DNA from: Actinomadura syzygii
Lineage (GTDB): Bacteria; Actinomycetota; Actinomycetes; Streptosporangiales; Streptosporangiaceae
NCBI RefSeq assembly: GCF_008085905.1
Contig: NZ_VSFF01000003.1
Coordinates: 496,001 to 560,000, forward strand
Direction of reading: 5' to 3'
DNA length: 64,000 bases
The notes below the pieces were generated by a model, which made no database searches, was not told the origin of the DNA, and saw only the letters and a list, made by a program, of their open reading frames with translations. Within the stretch, counting starts at the first letter, position 1. Each line of letters opens with the position of its first letter. Made by a program: the position numbers and the translations under genes. Shown in pieces: positions 45,222-52,990 of the stretch.

Positions 45222-46166
45222 ATGGCTTCCGCTGAGGCGCCGGGCTCGTACGGGGGCGCGTCCCGGGCGGCGGGCCGCGCAGGCGTCCGCACGCTGTCGC
45301 TCGGGTCGGTGCCGCCGCCCGCGCTGATCCTGCTCGGCATCATCTCGCTGCAGGTCGGGGCGGGCCTCGCCAAGCACCTGTTCGACCGGCTGCCGCCGAG
45401 CGCCATCGTCACGATGCGGCTGCTGACCTCGGCGGTCGTCCTCGGGTTCCTGGCCCGGCGGGCGCTGCGGACGGTGCTGCGCGACCACTCGCGCTCCAGC
45501 CTCGCCATCGCCGCCGGGTTCGGGCTGGCGCTGGCGCTGATGAACTTCTCGATCTACCAGTCGTTCGCGCGGATCCCGCTGGGCGTCGCGGTGACGATCG
45601 AGTTCCTCGGGCCGCTGACGGTGTCGATCGTCGCGTCCCGGCGGCCGCGGGACGCGCTGTGGGTCGTCCTCGCCGGGGCGGGCGTCGTCATGCTGGCGCG
45701 CGGCGGCTCCGGCGGCCTCGACCCGGTCGGCATCGCGTTCGCGCTCCTCGCCGGGACGTGCTGGGCCGGGTACATCCTGCTCACCGCCGCGACCGGCAAG
45801 CGGTTCTCCGGCTCCACCGGCCTCGCGGTCGCGAGCATCGTCGGAACGTTCGCGATCCTGCCGCTCGGGGTCGCGTCCGCCGGGACCGCGCTGCTCGACC
45901 CGCGGCTGGTGCTGGTCGGCGTCGGCGTCGGGCTGCTGTCGTCGGTGATCCCGTACTCGCTGGAGCTGGAGGCGCTGCGCCGGATGCCCGCGCGGGTGTT
46001 CGGCGTCCTGATGAGCCTGGAGCCCGCCATCGCGGCGCTGGTCGGGCTGGCGCTGCTCGGCGAGGTCCTCACCGGGCGGCAGTGGATCGCGATCTGCCTC
46101 GTCATCGTCGCCTGCGCCGGGGCGACCCGCAGCCAGAAGAACCCGCCGGAGGCCCCCGAGGCGTGA
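45222..46166 (+). CDS. EamA-family (RhtA-like) exporter
   Basis: 314 residues with ten membrane helices arranged as two EamA repeats (about 35-150 and 165-300): SAIVTMRLLTSAVVLGFLARR, SIYQSFARIPLGVAVTIEFLGPL, IPYSLELEALRRMPARVFGVL and SLEPAIAALVGLALLGE. The EFLGPL and SLEPAIAA motifs match RhtA-type threonine/homoserine exporters, though substrate specificity cannot be read from sequence. It ends convergent to the S26 peptidase gene. Confidence 0.85.
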   Translation: MASAEAPGSYGGASRAAGRAGVRTLSLGSVPPPALILLGIISLQVGAGLAKHLFDRLPPSAIVTMRLLTSAVVLGFLARRALRTVLRDHSRSSLAIAAGFGLALALMNFSIYQSFARIPLGVAVTIEFLGPLTVSIVASRRPRDALWVVLAGAGVVMLARGGSGGLDPVGIAFALLAGTCWAGYILLTAATGKRFSGSTGLAVASIVGTFAILPLGVASAGTALLDPRLVLVGVGVGLLSSVIPYSLELEALRRMPARVFGVLMSLEPAIAALVGLALLGEVLTGRQWIAICLVIVACAGATRSQKNPPEAPEA

Positions 46167-46200
46167 CGCCCCGGGGTGCGGTGGCCCCCGGCGGGTGGTC

Positions 46201-46713
46201 TCAGAGCCTCATCCGGCGGATCGCGACGCCCACGCACTCCCCCGGCCGGACGTAGCCGAACTCGCGCGAGTCCCAGCTCAGCGGCGGGTTGTCGCCCAGC
46301 ACGACCAGCGCTCCCGGGGGCACGACCTTCTCCGGGACGTCGCGCAGCGCCGGGCACGCCTCGCGCGGCACCGGGTCGCCGCCGACCGCCGCCACGCGCT
46401 TGACGAGCAGCAGGCCGTACGTCGCGTGCGACTCCAGCTCCGCCGCCGAGGGCTCCACCATGACGGCGGTGTCCGCCTCCGGCGGCCGCCCGGCCAGCAG
46501 CGGGACGCGCGCCCGCACCACGACGATCTGCCCCCTGCGGGCCCGCGGCGTCCGCCGGACCAGCAGCCGGTCGCCGGACCGCAGCGCGGGCTCCATGCTC
46601 CGCCCCGACACCGTCGCCACCAGCAGGCCCCTCCGGATCCCGAGGGCCGCGAGGCCGACCGCGGCCGCCGTCCCGGACGCCGCACCCAGCACCGCCCACC
46701 CGGTCGTCCTCAT
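46201..46713 (-). CDS. S26-family signal-peptidase-like protein (peptide-maturation operon)
   Basis: 170 residues. One N-terminal membrane helix (about 6-26) precedes the Ser/Lys dyad: VSGRSMEPALRSGD with Ser39, and LLVKRVAAVGGD with the general-base Lys. The closing LGDNPPLSWDSREFGYV is the box E of type I signal peptidases. It is shorter than LepB and resembles peptidases found in peptide-export loci. As the last gene of the Cys-rich-peptide operon (ATGA overlap with the ABC gene), it may cut the leader after the AxA sites seen in both precursors (inference). Confidence 0.85.
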   Translation of the reverse strand: MRTTGWAVLGAASGTAAAVGLAALGIRRGLLVATVSGRSMEPALRSGDRLLVRRTPRARRGQIVVVRARVPLLAGRPPEADTAVMVEPSAAELESHATYGLLLVKRVAAVGGDPVPREACPALRDVPEKVVPPGALVVLGDNPPLSWDSREFGYVRPGECVGVAIRRMRL

Positions 46714-48563
46714 CCCGCCGCCACCTCCGGCGCCTGGTAACCGGCGGCTTGGAGGCGGAATAGGCGGGCGTACGGACCGTCCGCCGCGAGCAACTCGTCG
46801 TGGGCGCCGCGCTCGGCGATCCGCCCGTCCTGGAGGACGACGACGAGGTCGGCGTCCCGCACGGTGTTGAGCCGGTGGGAGATCAGCAGGCTGGTCCGGC
46901 CGTCCCGGTGGGCGCGCATCTCGGCGTGCACCCGGTGCTCGGCCTCCGGGTCGAGGCCGGAGCTGGGCTCGTCCAGGATCATCAGGTCGCGGCCCTCCCG
47001 GACGAACGCGCGGGCGAGCGCGAGCCGCTGCCACTGGCCGCCCGAGAGGACCACCCCCGTCTCGGGGTCGGTCTTGTCGGCCTCGGAGAAGAACATCCTG
47101 GTCAGCAGCGTGTCGTAGCCGCGCGGCAGGCCCGCGACCTCGTCGTGGACGCCCGCGCGGACGGCGGCGGCCCGCAGCCGCTCCGGATCGTCCAGGGCGG
47201 GAAGGTCGCCGAGCCCGATGTTCTCGGCGGCGGTCATGTCGTAGTGCATGTGCTCCTGGAAGACGGCGCTGATCCGGTCCCGCAGCCGGTCGGGCGGGAT
47301 GTCCCGGAGGTCGACGCCGTCCCAGAGGACGGCCCCGCGGGTCGGGTCGTACATGCGGCACAGCAGCTTGACGAGGGTGCTCTTGCCCGCGCCGTTCAGC
47401 CCGACCAACGCCACGGCCTGCCCCGCCGGGATCAGCAGGTCCACCCCGCACAGGACCCAGGGATGGTCGTCGCTGTAGCGGAACCACACGTCCCGCAGCC
47501 GGATGCCCTCGCGCAGCGGCGGCGCGTCGCCGTCGTCCACGCGCGGCAGGTCGGGCTCGGCGCGGACGACGGCCGCGAAGTGCGTGAAGGCGAGCAGCCG
47601 CGCGTGGACGACGGCCACCGACATGACGGCGGAGTCCAGCGCCGACTGGACCCCGGCGACGGCCGCGACGAACATGGCGACGTCCCCGACACTGAGGTCG
47701 CCGCGCCGCGCGGCGGTGACGGCCCACAGCAGCCCGCCGCCCGCGACGACCGCGCTCAGCGTGGTGAGACCGCCCTGCGTGGCGAGCTCGCGCAGGTCCA
47801 TCCGGCGGTCGGCGCGGTTCACACGGAGGCGTTCGGCCATCATCCGGGAGCGCAGGAACGCGCCGATGCCGAACAGCCGGATCTCCGTCGCCGCCCGCAC
47901 GCCGGTGAGCAGGCCGTTGTAGAAGAACTCGCGCCGGTGCGCCATCTCGTTCCCCCACTGGACGGCCGCCCGCCGCCGCGCCAGCAGCAGCTCCGCGACC
48001 AGCACCGGCACGGCGGCCAGCAGGACGACCCCGGTCATCACAGGCCTGAGGACGAGGAGCGCCCCGACGAACCCGGCCAGCGACAGCGCCCCGCGGAGCG
48101 TCCCGGCGACGCCCTCGACGAGTTGGCCGACGCCCGCCGCGCCGTCCTGGGCGAGCCGCAGCCGGTCGAGGAAGGCCGGATCCTCGAAGCGGCGCAGGCC
48201 CACCTGCCTCTCGGTGGCGGCGAAGAGCCGGTCGGTCGCGACGACGGACGCCGCCCGGCCGGTCTGCGCGCTCAGGTACCGGACGAGCGGCGGCGTCGCG
48301 GCGGTCGCGAGCCCCGCCCCGACCAGCGCGACAGCGACCCCGCCGACCGCGCCCTGCGGCGCGGCCAGCCGGTCGATCACGACCTTGGTCAGCCAGGCGG
48401 TCGCGACGGGCGCGCCCGCCGCGGACACGGTCAGCAGCAGATGCCCGGCGGCCCCGCGCGGCGCGGCGCGCACGACCAGCGGCACGGCCGTCGCGGCGGC
48501 GGTGGCGGCGTCCCGCAGGCCGAACCGCGGTGCCTCGGCGGACGTCGGGACGAGCGCGGTCAT
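46710..48563 (-). CDS. ABC exporter, permease-ATPase (peptide-maturation operon)
   Basis: 617 residues. An exporter membrane domain (about 40-330) is followed by an ATPase domain with GLNGAGKSTLVKLLCRMYDP, FFSEADKTDPETGVVLSGGQWQRLALARAF and DLMILDEPSSGLDPEAEHR. The DPETG stretch just before the signature loop is common in exporters of lanthipeptide and other RiPP clusters. There is no N-terminal C39 peptidase, so leader removal would need another enzyme, and the S26 protein is next in the operon. ATG 48563 overlaps the upstream stop. Confidence 0.88.
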   Translation of the reverse strand: MTALVPTSAEAPRFGLRDAATAAATAVPLVVRAAPRGAAGHLLLTVSAAGAPVATAWLTKVVIDRLAAPQGAVGGVAVALVGAGLATAATPPLVRYLSAQTGRAASVVATDRLFAATERQVGLRRFEDPAFLDRLRLAQDGAAGVGQLVEGVAGTLRGALSLAGFVGALLVLRPVMTGVVLLAAVPVLVAELLLARRRAAVQWGNEMAHRREFFYNGLLTGVRAATEIRLFGIGAFLRSRMMAERLRVNRADRRMDLRELATQGGLTTLSAVVAGGGLLWAVTAARRGDLSVGDVAMFVAAVAGVQSALDSAVMSVAVVHARLLAFTHFAAVVRAEPDLPRVDDGDAPPLREGIRLRDVWFRYSDDHPWVLCGVDLLIPAGQAVALVGLNGAGKSTLVKLLCRMYDPTRGAVLWDGVDLRDIPPDRLRDRISAVFQEHMHYDMTAAENIGLGDLPALDDPERLRAAAVRAGVHDEVAGLPRGYDTLLTRMFFSEADKTDPETGVVLSGGQWQRLALARAFVREGRDLMILDEPSSGLDPEAEHRVHAEMRAHRDGRTSLLISHRLNTVRDADLVVVLQDGRIAERGAHDELLAADGPYARLFRLQAAGYQAPEVAAG

Positions 48564-49075
48564 CCGCGGGCCGGGAGGGGGAGGTCGGTCAGACGGCCAC
48601 CCGTCGCGAGGACGGTCCGGTCGTCGCCCATCAGGTAGAGCGCGGGCGTCCACTCGTTCTGGAACGCCGCCGAGACCGGGCCCGCCTGGTCCTCCTCCAC
48701 GACCAGCCGGACGTCGGGCGCGAGGGTCACGACCAGCTCCGGGTCGTCCCCGGCGATCACCGCGAGGACGTTCTCCCGGCCGGCCGCGCGGGCGTGCTCG
48801 GCGACGCTGGGCGCCTGGGCGTGGCACGGACCGCAGCCCGCCGAGAAGAACGCGACCAGGGCGGGGAGCGTCGCGTCGGTCACGGGCTCGCCGTCGGTGG
48901 TGCTGGAAGCGAACGCGGCGGGCCGCGAGCCGGGACGCAGGACCACCGGGGGGCCGGAGTGCGTGGTCCCGGCGGCGCCCGGCTCCTTCAGCCGCCGCGC
49001 GAGCGCGAGGGTGAGCAGCAGGTTGAGGACGGCGATCAGGCCGACGAGGACGACGGCCGCGGCGAGGTAGGGCAT
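48560..49075 (-). CDS. membrane-anchored TlpA/MauD-like thioredoxin
   Basis: 171 residues. An N-terminal membrane helix (about 4-25) tethers an outward thioredoxin fold: LPALVAFFSAGCGPCHAQAPSVAEHA carries a CGPC active site (about 82-85), and NEWTPALYLMGDD has the cis-Pro region. MauD-like proteins handle disulfide bonds of the Cys-rich light chain of methylamine dehydrogenase. Next to MauE and the Cys-rich mini-proteins it probably forms or rearranges their disulfides. ATG 49075 overlaps the MauE stop by one base (TGATG). Confidence 0.85.
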   Translation of the reverse strand: MPYLAAAVVLVGLIAVLNLLLTLALARRLKEPGAAGTTHSGPPVVLRPGSRPAAFASSTTDGEPVTDATLPALVAFFSAGCGPCHAQAPSVAEHARAAGRENVLAVIAGDDPELVVTLAPDVRLVVEEDQAGPVSAAFQNEWTPALYLMGDDRTVLATGGRLTDLPLPARG

Positions 49076-49584
49076 CAGGAGCCTCCCGTGAGCAGGTGGG
49101 CGAGGTCGTCGAGCGACACGATGAGGACGGCGGCGAGGGCGCCCGCCGCCGCGGCGACGACGGCGCCCGCGACCGGGGTGGGCCCGGAGGCCGTGAGCCC
49201 GAGCAGGCAGGCGGCCAGCAGCACCCCGTTGCGGACGAGGTGCCGGGCCCCGAGCGGGGCGCTCCGCGTGCCGAAGCAGCGGCACGACACCCGGGGACCG
49301 CCGCCCGCGACGACCCGTCCGATGGCGGCGCCGAACGCGGCGAGGAGCCCGCCCGCCAGGCAGAGCGCGTACGGCCGGGTCGCAGGCGAGACGGACCCGC
49401 CGGCCGCGAGCGCTTCGAGCGCGACCACGAGTACGGCGAGGGGCATGGTCCACCGCCCCGGCAGGCCCGGGACGAGACCGGGCACCGACGCGGCGAAACC
49501 GCGCAGATCCCGGAGCTTGGACACGACCCCCACGAGGAAGACGAGCCCGACCAGGCTCACGCACCCCACATGCAGGTACCCCAC
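49075..49584 (-). CDS. MauE/DoxX-family redox membrane protein
   Basis: 169 residues with four to five helices and the MauE motif SCRCFGTRSAPLGARHLVRN (about 97-116), where the CxC pair sits at the membrane face. MauE is needed for maturation of the disulfide-rich small subunit of methylamine dehydrogenase, presumably passing electrons to or from MauD. No mauA/mauB is present here; the substrates are more likely the two small peptides upstream. The GTG 49584 start has GGAGGAAG nearly abutting it. It lies 89 bp after the second precursor gene. Confidence 0.85.
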   Translation of the reverse strand: MGYLHVGCVSLVGLVFLVGVVSKLRDLRGFAASVPGLVPGLPGRWTMPLAVLVVALEALAAGGSVSPATRPYALCLAGGLLAAFGAAIGRVVAGGGPRVSCRCFGTRSAPLGARHLVRNGVLLAACLLGLTASGPTPVAGAVVAAAAGALAAVLIVSLDDLAHLLTGGS

Positions 49585-49673
49585 ACCTTCCTCCCCGTCG
49601 AGAGCGGTTCTTCTAGGGCGGGCTCATGGGGGACGGGCGACGGCGCCCCGCCGCCCGCGCCCCTACGACCGGC

Positions 49674-49841
49674 TCACCAGTTGCAGATGTCACCGGTGCG
49701 ACGCAACTCGCGGCCCTGGCCCGGGCAGCACTTGTAGATGTAGATGTGGTTGTAGTGGCAGTAGGTGGTCGTGTTGCAGACCGCTTCGGCGGTGGCCTTG
49801 CCAGCGATGCGCACAAGCAGCCTGTCGGCGATGCCGGACAT
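49674..49841 (-). CDS. Cys-rich mini-protein (candidate precursor peptide B)
   Basis: 55 residues. The leader-like N-terminus MSGIADRLLVRIAGKATAEA (1-20) is nearly the same as that of the neighbouring peptide. The core then has Cys spaced C-x5-C-x9-CC plus one further Cys near the end, and many Tyr, His and Asn (YCHYNHIYIYKCC). There is no hydrophobic signal sequence; the leader is an amphipathic helix ending in A-E-A before the core. Start ATG 49841 with GGGGAG 8 nt upstream. I know no characterised family for it. Likely substrate of the redox, export and protease genes downstream. Confidence 0.72.
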   Translation of the reverse strand: MSGIADRLLVRIAGKATAEAVCNTTTYCHYNHIYIYKCCPGQGRELRRTGDICNW

Positions 49842-49870
49842 GGCGGTGTCTCCCCTCCGGCCCATGGAGC

Positions 49871-49896
49871 GTGGGCGGCGGCACGCCACCGCCCAC
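49871..49896. terminator. stem-loop between the two precursor genes
   Basis: GTGGGCGG (49871-49878) pairs with CCGCCCAC (49889-49896). The 10-nt loop has a further GGC/GCC pairing. It lies 17 bp after the stop of peptide A and lacks a U-tract. It may act as a partial terminator or mRNA stabiliser that makes peptide A more abundant than downstream products. Confidence 0.45.
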
Positions 49897-49913
49897 GGTC
49901 TACGAACGGGGCT

Positions 49914-50075
49914 CTAGCACTTGCCGGAGGCGGGCGCGTCCTGGCAGCCCTCGTTCAGGCAGCACGTGCGGTAGTACGGCTGACCGCCTCGGCAGTACCT
50001 GTAGGTGGTGCAGCCGGCGTCGGCGGTGGCGTTGCCCGTGATGCGGGCGAGCAGCCTGTCGGCGATACGCGACAT
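49914..50075 (-). CDS. Cys-rich mini-protein (candidate precursor peptide A)
   Basis: 53 residues. Leader MSRIADRLLARITGNATADA (1-20), then a core with six Cys in the order C-x5-C-x9-CC-x4-C-x8-C, Gly/Tyr-rich (RGGQPYYRTCC). The first four Cys keep exactly the spacing of peptide B, and the 5' leader sequences of the two genes are also alike, so one arose by duplication. An A-D-A site precedes the core. The longer frame to 50219 is discarded: ATG 50075 has GGAGAGGAG 8 nt upstream. It is the first gene of the six-gene operon. Confidence 0.75.
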   Translation of the reverse strand: MSRIADRLLARITGNATADAGCTTYRYCRGGQPYYRTCCLNEGCQDAPASGKC

Positions 50076-50140
50076 GGTGGCGTCTCCTCTCCGGCCGGGT
50101 TTCGGCCGATCGGTTGGAGCGATCATGGAACGGTCCGCAA

Positions 50141-50270
50141 TTTCGGCACAAGACTCATGATCGTTTTTCCGTGGAACGTGCCATCGACGCAGGACGGCGC
50201 AATATCGGCACTGCGTCATATCAACTTAAATTGACCGAAACCTATCCCCTTGATGTTGATAGATCAATCA
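50141..50270. promoter_or_regulatory. AT-rich divergent promoter region with TTGAT dyads
   Basis: This 130-bp stretch is about 47% GC by hand count, far below its surroundings, and separates the peptide operon from the divergent proteasome-like gene. It contains TTGAT (50250-50254) directly followed by the palindrome TTGAT-AG-ATCAA (50256-50267). It also has TTGACC (50231-50236) and TTGATA on the minus strand as -35 candidates. The unusual composition suggests a regulated promoter or a recent junction. Confidence 0.4.
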
Positions 50271-50368
50271 CCAGGGCGTTCGCGGGGGGCGGACGGGCGT
50301 GGTGGCGGGGGTCCGGCGGGGCGTGGAAGGATCGGAGGCGTAGTGATCGTCCAGCGAGGGGAGCAGCC

Positions 50369-51205
50369 GTGGTCGGCCGGAACGAGGAGCAGGGGATGCC
50401 GCCCGAGTTCTTCGAGGCGGGGTCGCCGTCGTTCGTCGACCTGCTGCGCGTCCACTCCCCCGAACTGCTGCCGGTGAACCGGGTGCCGGACGGCGACCTG
50501 CCCGAGCTGCCGCACGGGACGACCGTCCTCGCGCTGACGTTCCCCGGCGGCGTCATGATGGCGGGCGACCGGCGCGCCACGCAGGGCAACCGCATCGCCT
50601 ACCGCGAGCTCGACAAGGTGCAGCGCGGCGACGAGTACTCCGCCGTCGCGTTCGCCGGGACGGTCGGGCTGGCGCTGGAGATGGTCCGGCTGTTCCAGGT
50701 GGAGCTGGAGCACTACGAGAAGATGGAGACCGTCCCGCTGTCGCTGCCGGGCAAGGCCCGCAGGCTCGGCGCCGTCATCCAGGCCAACCTGGCGCAGGCG
50801 CTGCAGGGGCTCGCGGTCGTCCCGCTGCTCGCCGGATACGACCCCGACGCCGACGAGGGACGCATCTACACCTACGACATCATCGGCGCCCCGCAGGAGG
50901 CCCGGCACTTCCACGCGGACGGCTCCGGCTCTCCGTACGCGACGGGCGCGCTGAAGAAGCTCTACCGCACCGACCTGTCCCTGCAGGACGCGGCGACGGT
51001 CTGCGTCCAGGCCCTGTACGACGCGGCCGACGACGACACCGCCACGGGCGGCCCCGACCAGGCGCGCCGCATCTACCCGACGGTCGCGGTCGTCACGGCC
51101 GACGGCTACCGGCGGCTGCCCGAGGAGCAGGTGTCCGCGATCGCCGACGAGGTCCTGCGGGCCCGCATGGACGCCCCGAACGGCCCGGTCGCGCCGCTGC
51201 GCTGA
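50369..51205 (+). CDS. prcB: proteasome beta subunit, orphan copy
   Basis: 278 residues. A 50-residue propeptide (FVDLLRVHSPELLP as in PrcB propeptides) ends at PHG, exposing Thr51 as the catalytic Thr1 of TTVLALTFPGG. Asp17 (GDRRATQG) and Lys33 (LDKVQ) are in register, followed by LEHYEKMETVPLS, LPLLAGYDPD and LYDAADDDTATGGPD. It should be an active 20S beta subunit. No prcA, pup, dop, mpa or pafA is adjacent, so it looks like an extra copy outside the usual cluster. GTG 50369 has GGGGAG 5 nt upstream; ATG 50396 is also possible. Confidence 0.9.
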   Translation: MVGRNEEQGMPPEFFEAGSPSFVDLLRVHSPELLPVNRVPDGDLPELPHGTTVLALTFPGGVMMAGDRRATQGNRIAYRELDKVQRGDEYSAVAFAGTVGLALEMVRLFQVELEHYEKMETVPLSLPGKARRLGAVIQANLAQALQGLAVVPLLAGYDPDADEGRIYTYDIIGAPQEARHFHADGSGSPYATGALKKLYRTDLSLQDAATVCVQALYDAADDDTATGGPDQARRIYPTVAVVTADGYRRLPEEQVSAIADEVLRARMDAPNGPVAPLR

Positions 51206-51253
51206 GCCCGCGCCGGGGCCGGTGCGGGCCCGGGAAACGTCGTACCCGGCTTC

Positions 51254-51259
51254 TAGACT
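51254..51259 (+). promoter_or_regulatory. -10 box, leaderless start of polX
   Basis: TAGACT then 7 nt to the ATG at 51267, the same arrangement as before the ABC-2 ATPase gene. No Shine-Dalgarno is present. Confidence 0.45.
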
Positions 51260-51266
51260 CGAAGGC

Positions 51267-52985
51267 ATGGCACGGGCGAACGACGAGGCTGCGGCCCTCA
51301 TCCAGGAACTGGCGGACCTGCTGTCCATCACCGGCGGCGACGCTTTCAAGATCAGGGCGTACGAGAAGGCCGCGCGGGCGATCGCGGGCCATCCCGGCGA
51401 CGTCTCCGAGCTCGACCTGGCCGGGCTGCGCAAGATCCCCACGGTGGGCGAGGCGATCGCGAAGAAGGTCCTCGACTACACGACCACCGGGACGATCCGC
51501 CAGGTCGAGGAGCTGCGCACGCAGATCCCGTCCGGGGTGCGGGCGCTGACCGCCATCCCCACCCTCGGCCCGAAGAAGGCCCTCACCGTCTACGAGGAGC
51601 TCGGCATCTCGTCCGTGGACGACCTCGCCGCCGCGATCAAGGAGGGGCGGCTGCGCGGCCTCAAGGGCTTCGGCGCCAAGACCGAGGAGAACATCCTCCA
51701 CGGCATCGAGCTGATGCGCAGCTCGGGCGAGCGCGTCCTGCTCGACGCCGCCGCGAGCGTCGCCGACGAGGTCGTCGCCGTGCTCTCCGGGCTCCCGGAG
51801 GTCGAGCGGTGCGAGCACGCGGGCTCGCTGCGCCGGATGCGGGAGACGATCGGCGACGTGGACGTCCTCGCCGCGTCCCGCGACCCGAAGCCGATCATGG
51901 CGGCGTTCACCGCGCTGCCGTTCGTCGCGGAGGTCGTCGCGAGCGGTGAGAAGAAGACGTCGATCCGCACCGCGAAGGGGCTGCAGGTCGACCTGCGGGT
52001 CGTCCCGCCGGAGTCGTGGGGCGCCGCGCTGCAGTACTTCACCGGCTCGCAGGCGCACAACATCCGCACCCGGGAGATCGCGGTGAAGGCGGGGCTCAAG
52101 CTGTCCGAGTACGGACTGTTCGACGCCGAGTCGGACGAGCTGATCGTCTCCGCGACCGAGGAGGAGGTCTACGAGCGGCTCGGCCTGCCCTGGGTCCACC
52201 CGGCCCTCCGCGAGGACACCGGCGAGATCGAGGCCGCGCTCAAGGACGACCTGCCCCGCCTCGTCACCGTCGACGACCTGCGCGGCGACCTGCACAGCCA
52301 CACCGACCTCACCGACGGCGTCGCCTCCCTCGCGGACATGGTCGCCGCCGCGCACGCCCGCGGCCTGGAGTACTACGCGATCACCGACCACGCGCCCGAC
52401 CTCGTGATGCAGCGCATGACGGACGAGAAGATGCTCGCCCAGCGCGCCGAGGTCGCCGAGCTGCAGAAGGAGTACCGCGACCTGACGCTCCTGCACGGCA
52501 CGGAGCTGAACATCGGCCCGGAGGGCGGCGTCGACTGGGACGCCGACTTCCTTTCGGGCTTCGACGTGTGCGTCGCCTCGATCCACTCGCACTTCACGCA
52601 GGACCAGGAGACCATGACGCGGCGGCTCGTCCGCGCGTGCGAGAACCCGCACGTCCACGTCATCGGGCATCCGACGGCACGCAGCATCGGCCGCCGCCCG
52701 CCGGTCGACGCCGACTGGGACGAGGTGTTCCGCGCCGCCGCGCGCACCGGCACCGCCATGGAGATCGACTCGTTCCCCGACCGGCTCGACCTGCCCGCCG
52801 ACCTGATCCGCCGCGCGAAGCGCTTCGGCGTGAGGTTCTCGGTCGACACCGACGCGCACTCGCTCGGGCACCACCGCAACATCCGCTACGGCATCGGCAC
52901 CGCGCAGCGCGGCTGGCTCACCCCGGACGACGTGATCAACACCTGGCCGCTCGACCGGCTCCGCGCGTTCCTGAAGAAGCGCTGA
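51267..52985 (+). CDS. polX: PolX: family X DNA polymerase with PHP domain
   Basis: 572 residues. The N-terminal helix-hairpin-helix and polymerase X core (about 1-310) carries IPTLGPKKALTVYEELG, GSLRRMRETIGDVDVL with the catalytic Asp pair, and GLQVDLRVVPPESWGAALQYFTGSQAHN. A C-terminal PHP exonuclease domain (about 335-565) has DLHSHTDLTDG, AITDHAPD, ELNIGPEG, SIHSHF, HPTARSIG and DTDAHSLG metal ligands. It acts in gap-filling base-excision repair. ATG 51267 is selected because of the leaderless -10 box; the frame opens at 51222. Confidence 0.95.
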   Translation: MARANDEAAALIQELADLLSITGGDAFKIRAYEKAARAIAGHPGDVSELDLAGLRKIPTVGEAIAKKVLDYTTTGTIRQVEELRTQIPSGVRALTAIPTLGPKKALTVYEELGISSVDDLAAAIKEGRLRGLKGFGAKTEENILHGIELMRSSGERVLLDAAASVADEVVAVLSGLPEVERCEHAGSLRRMRETIGDVDVLAASRDPKPIMAAFTALPFVAEVVASGEKKTSIRTAKGLQVDLRVVPPESWGAALQYFTGSQAHNIRTREIAVKAGLKLSEYGLFDAESDELIVSATEEEVYERLGLPWVHPALREDTGEIEAALKDDLPRLVTVDDLRGDLHSHTDLTDGVASLADMVAAAHARGLEYYAITDHAPDLVMQRMTDEKMLAQRAEVAELQKEYRDLTLLHGTELNIGPEGGVDWDADFLSGFDVCVASIHSHFTQDQETMTRRLVRACENPHVHVIGHPTARSIGRRPPVDADWDEVFRAAARTGTAMEIDSFPDRLDLPADLIRRAKRFGVRFSVDTDAHSLGHHRNIRYGIGTAQRGWLTPDDVINTWPLDRLRAFLKKR

Positions 52986-52990
52986 GCGCG

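Noticed and set aside
46169..46200. Terminator between the EamA and S26 genes
   Set aside because: Only a 6-bp CCGGGG/CCCCGG pairing was found, too weak to list as a feature.
49075..49584. Methylamine dehydrogenase cluster
   Set aside because: MauE and a MauD-like protein are present, but no MauA/MauB subunits, MauG or amicyanin genes are nearby.
50076..50219. N-terminal extension of Cys-rich peptide A with two extra Cys
   Set aside because: The added residues lie upstream of the clear GGAGAGGAG site and ATG at 50075 and have no counterpart in the paralogue.
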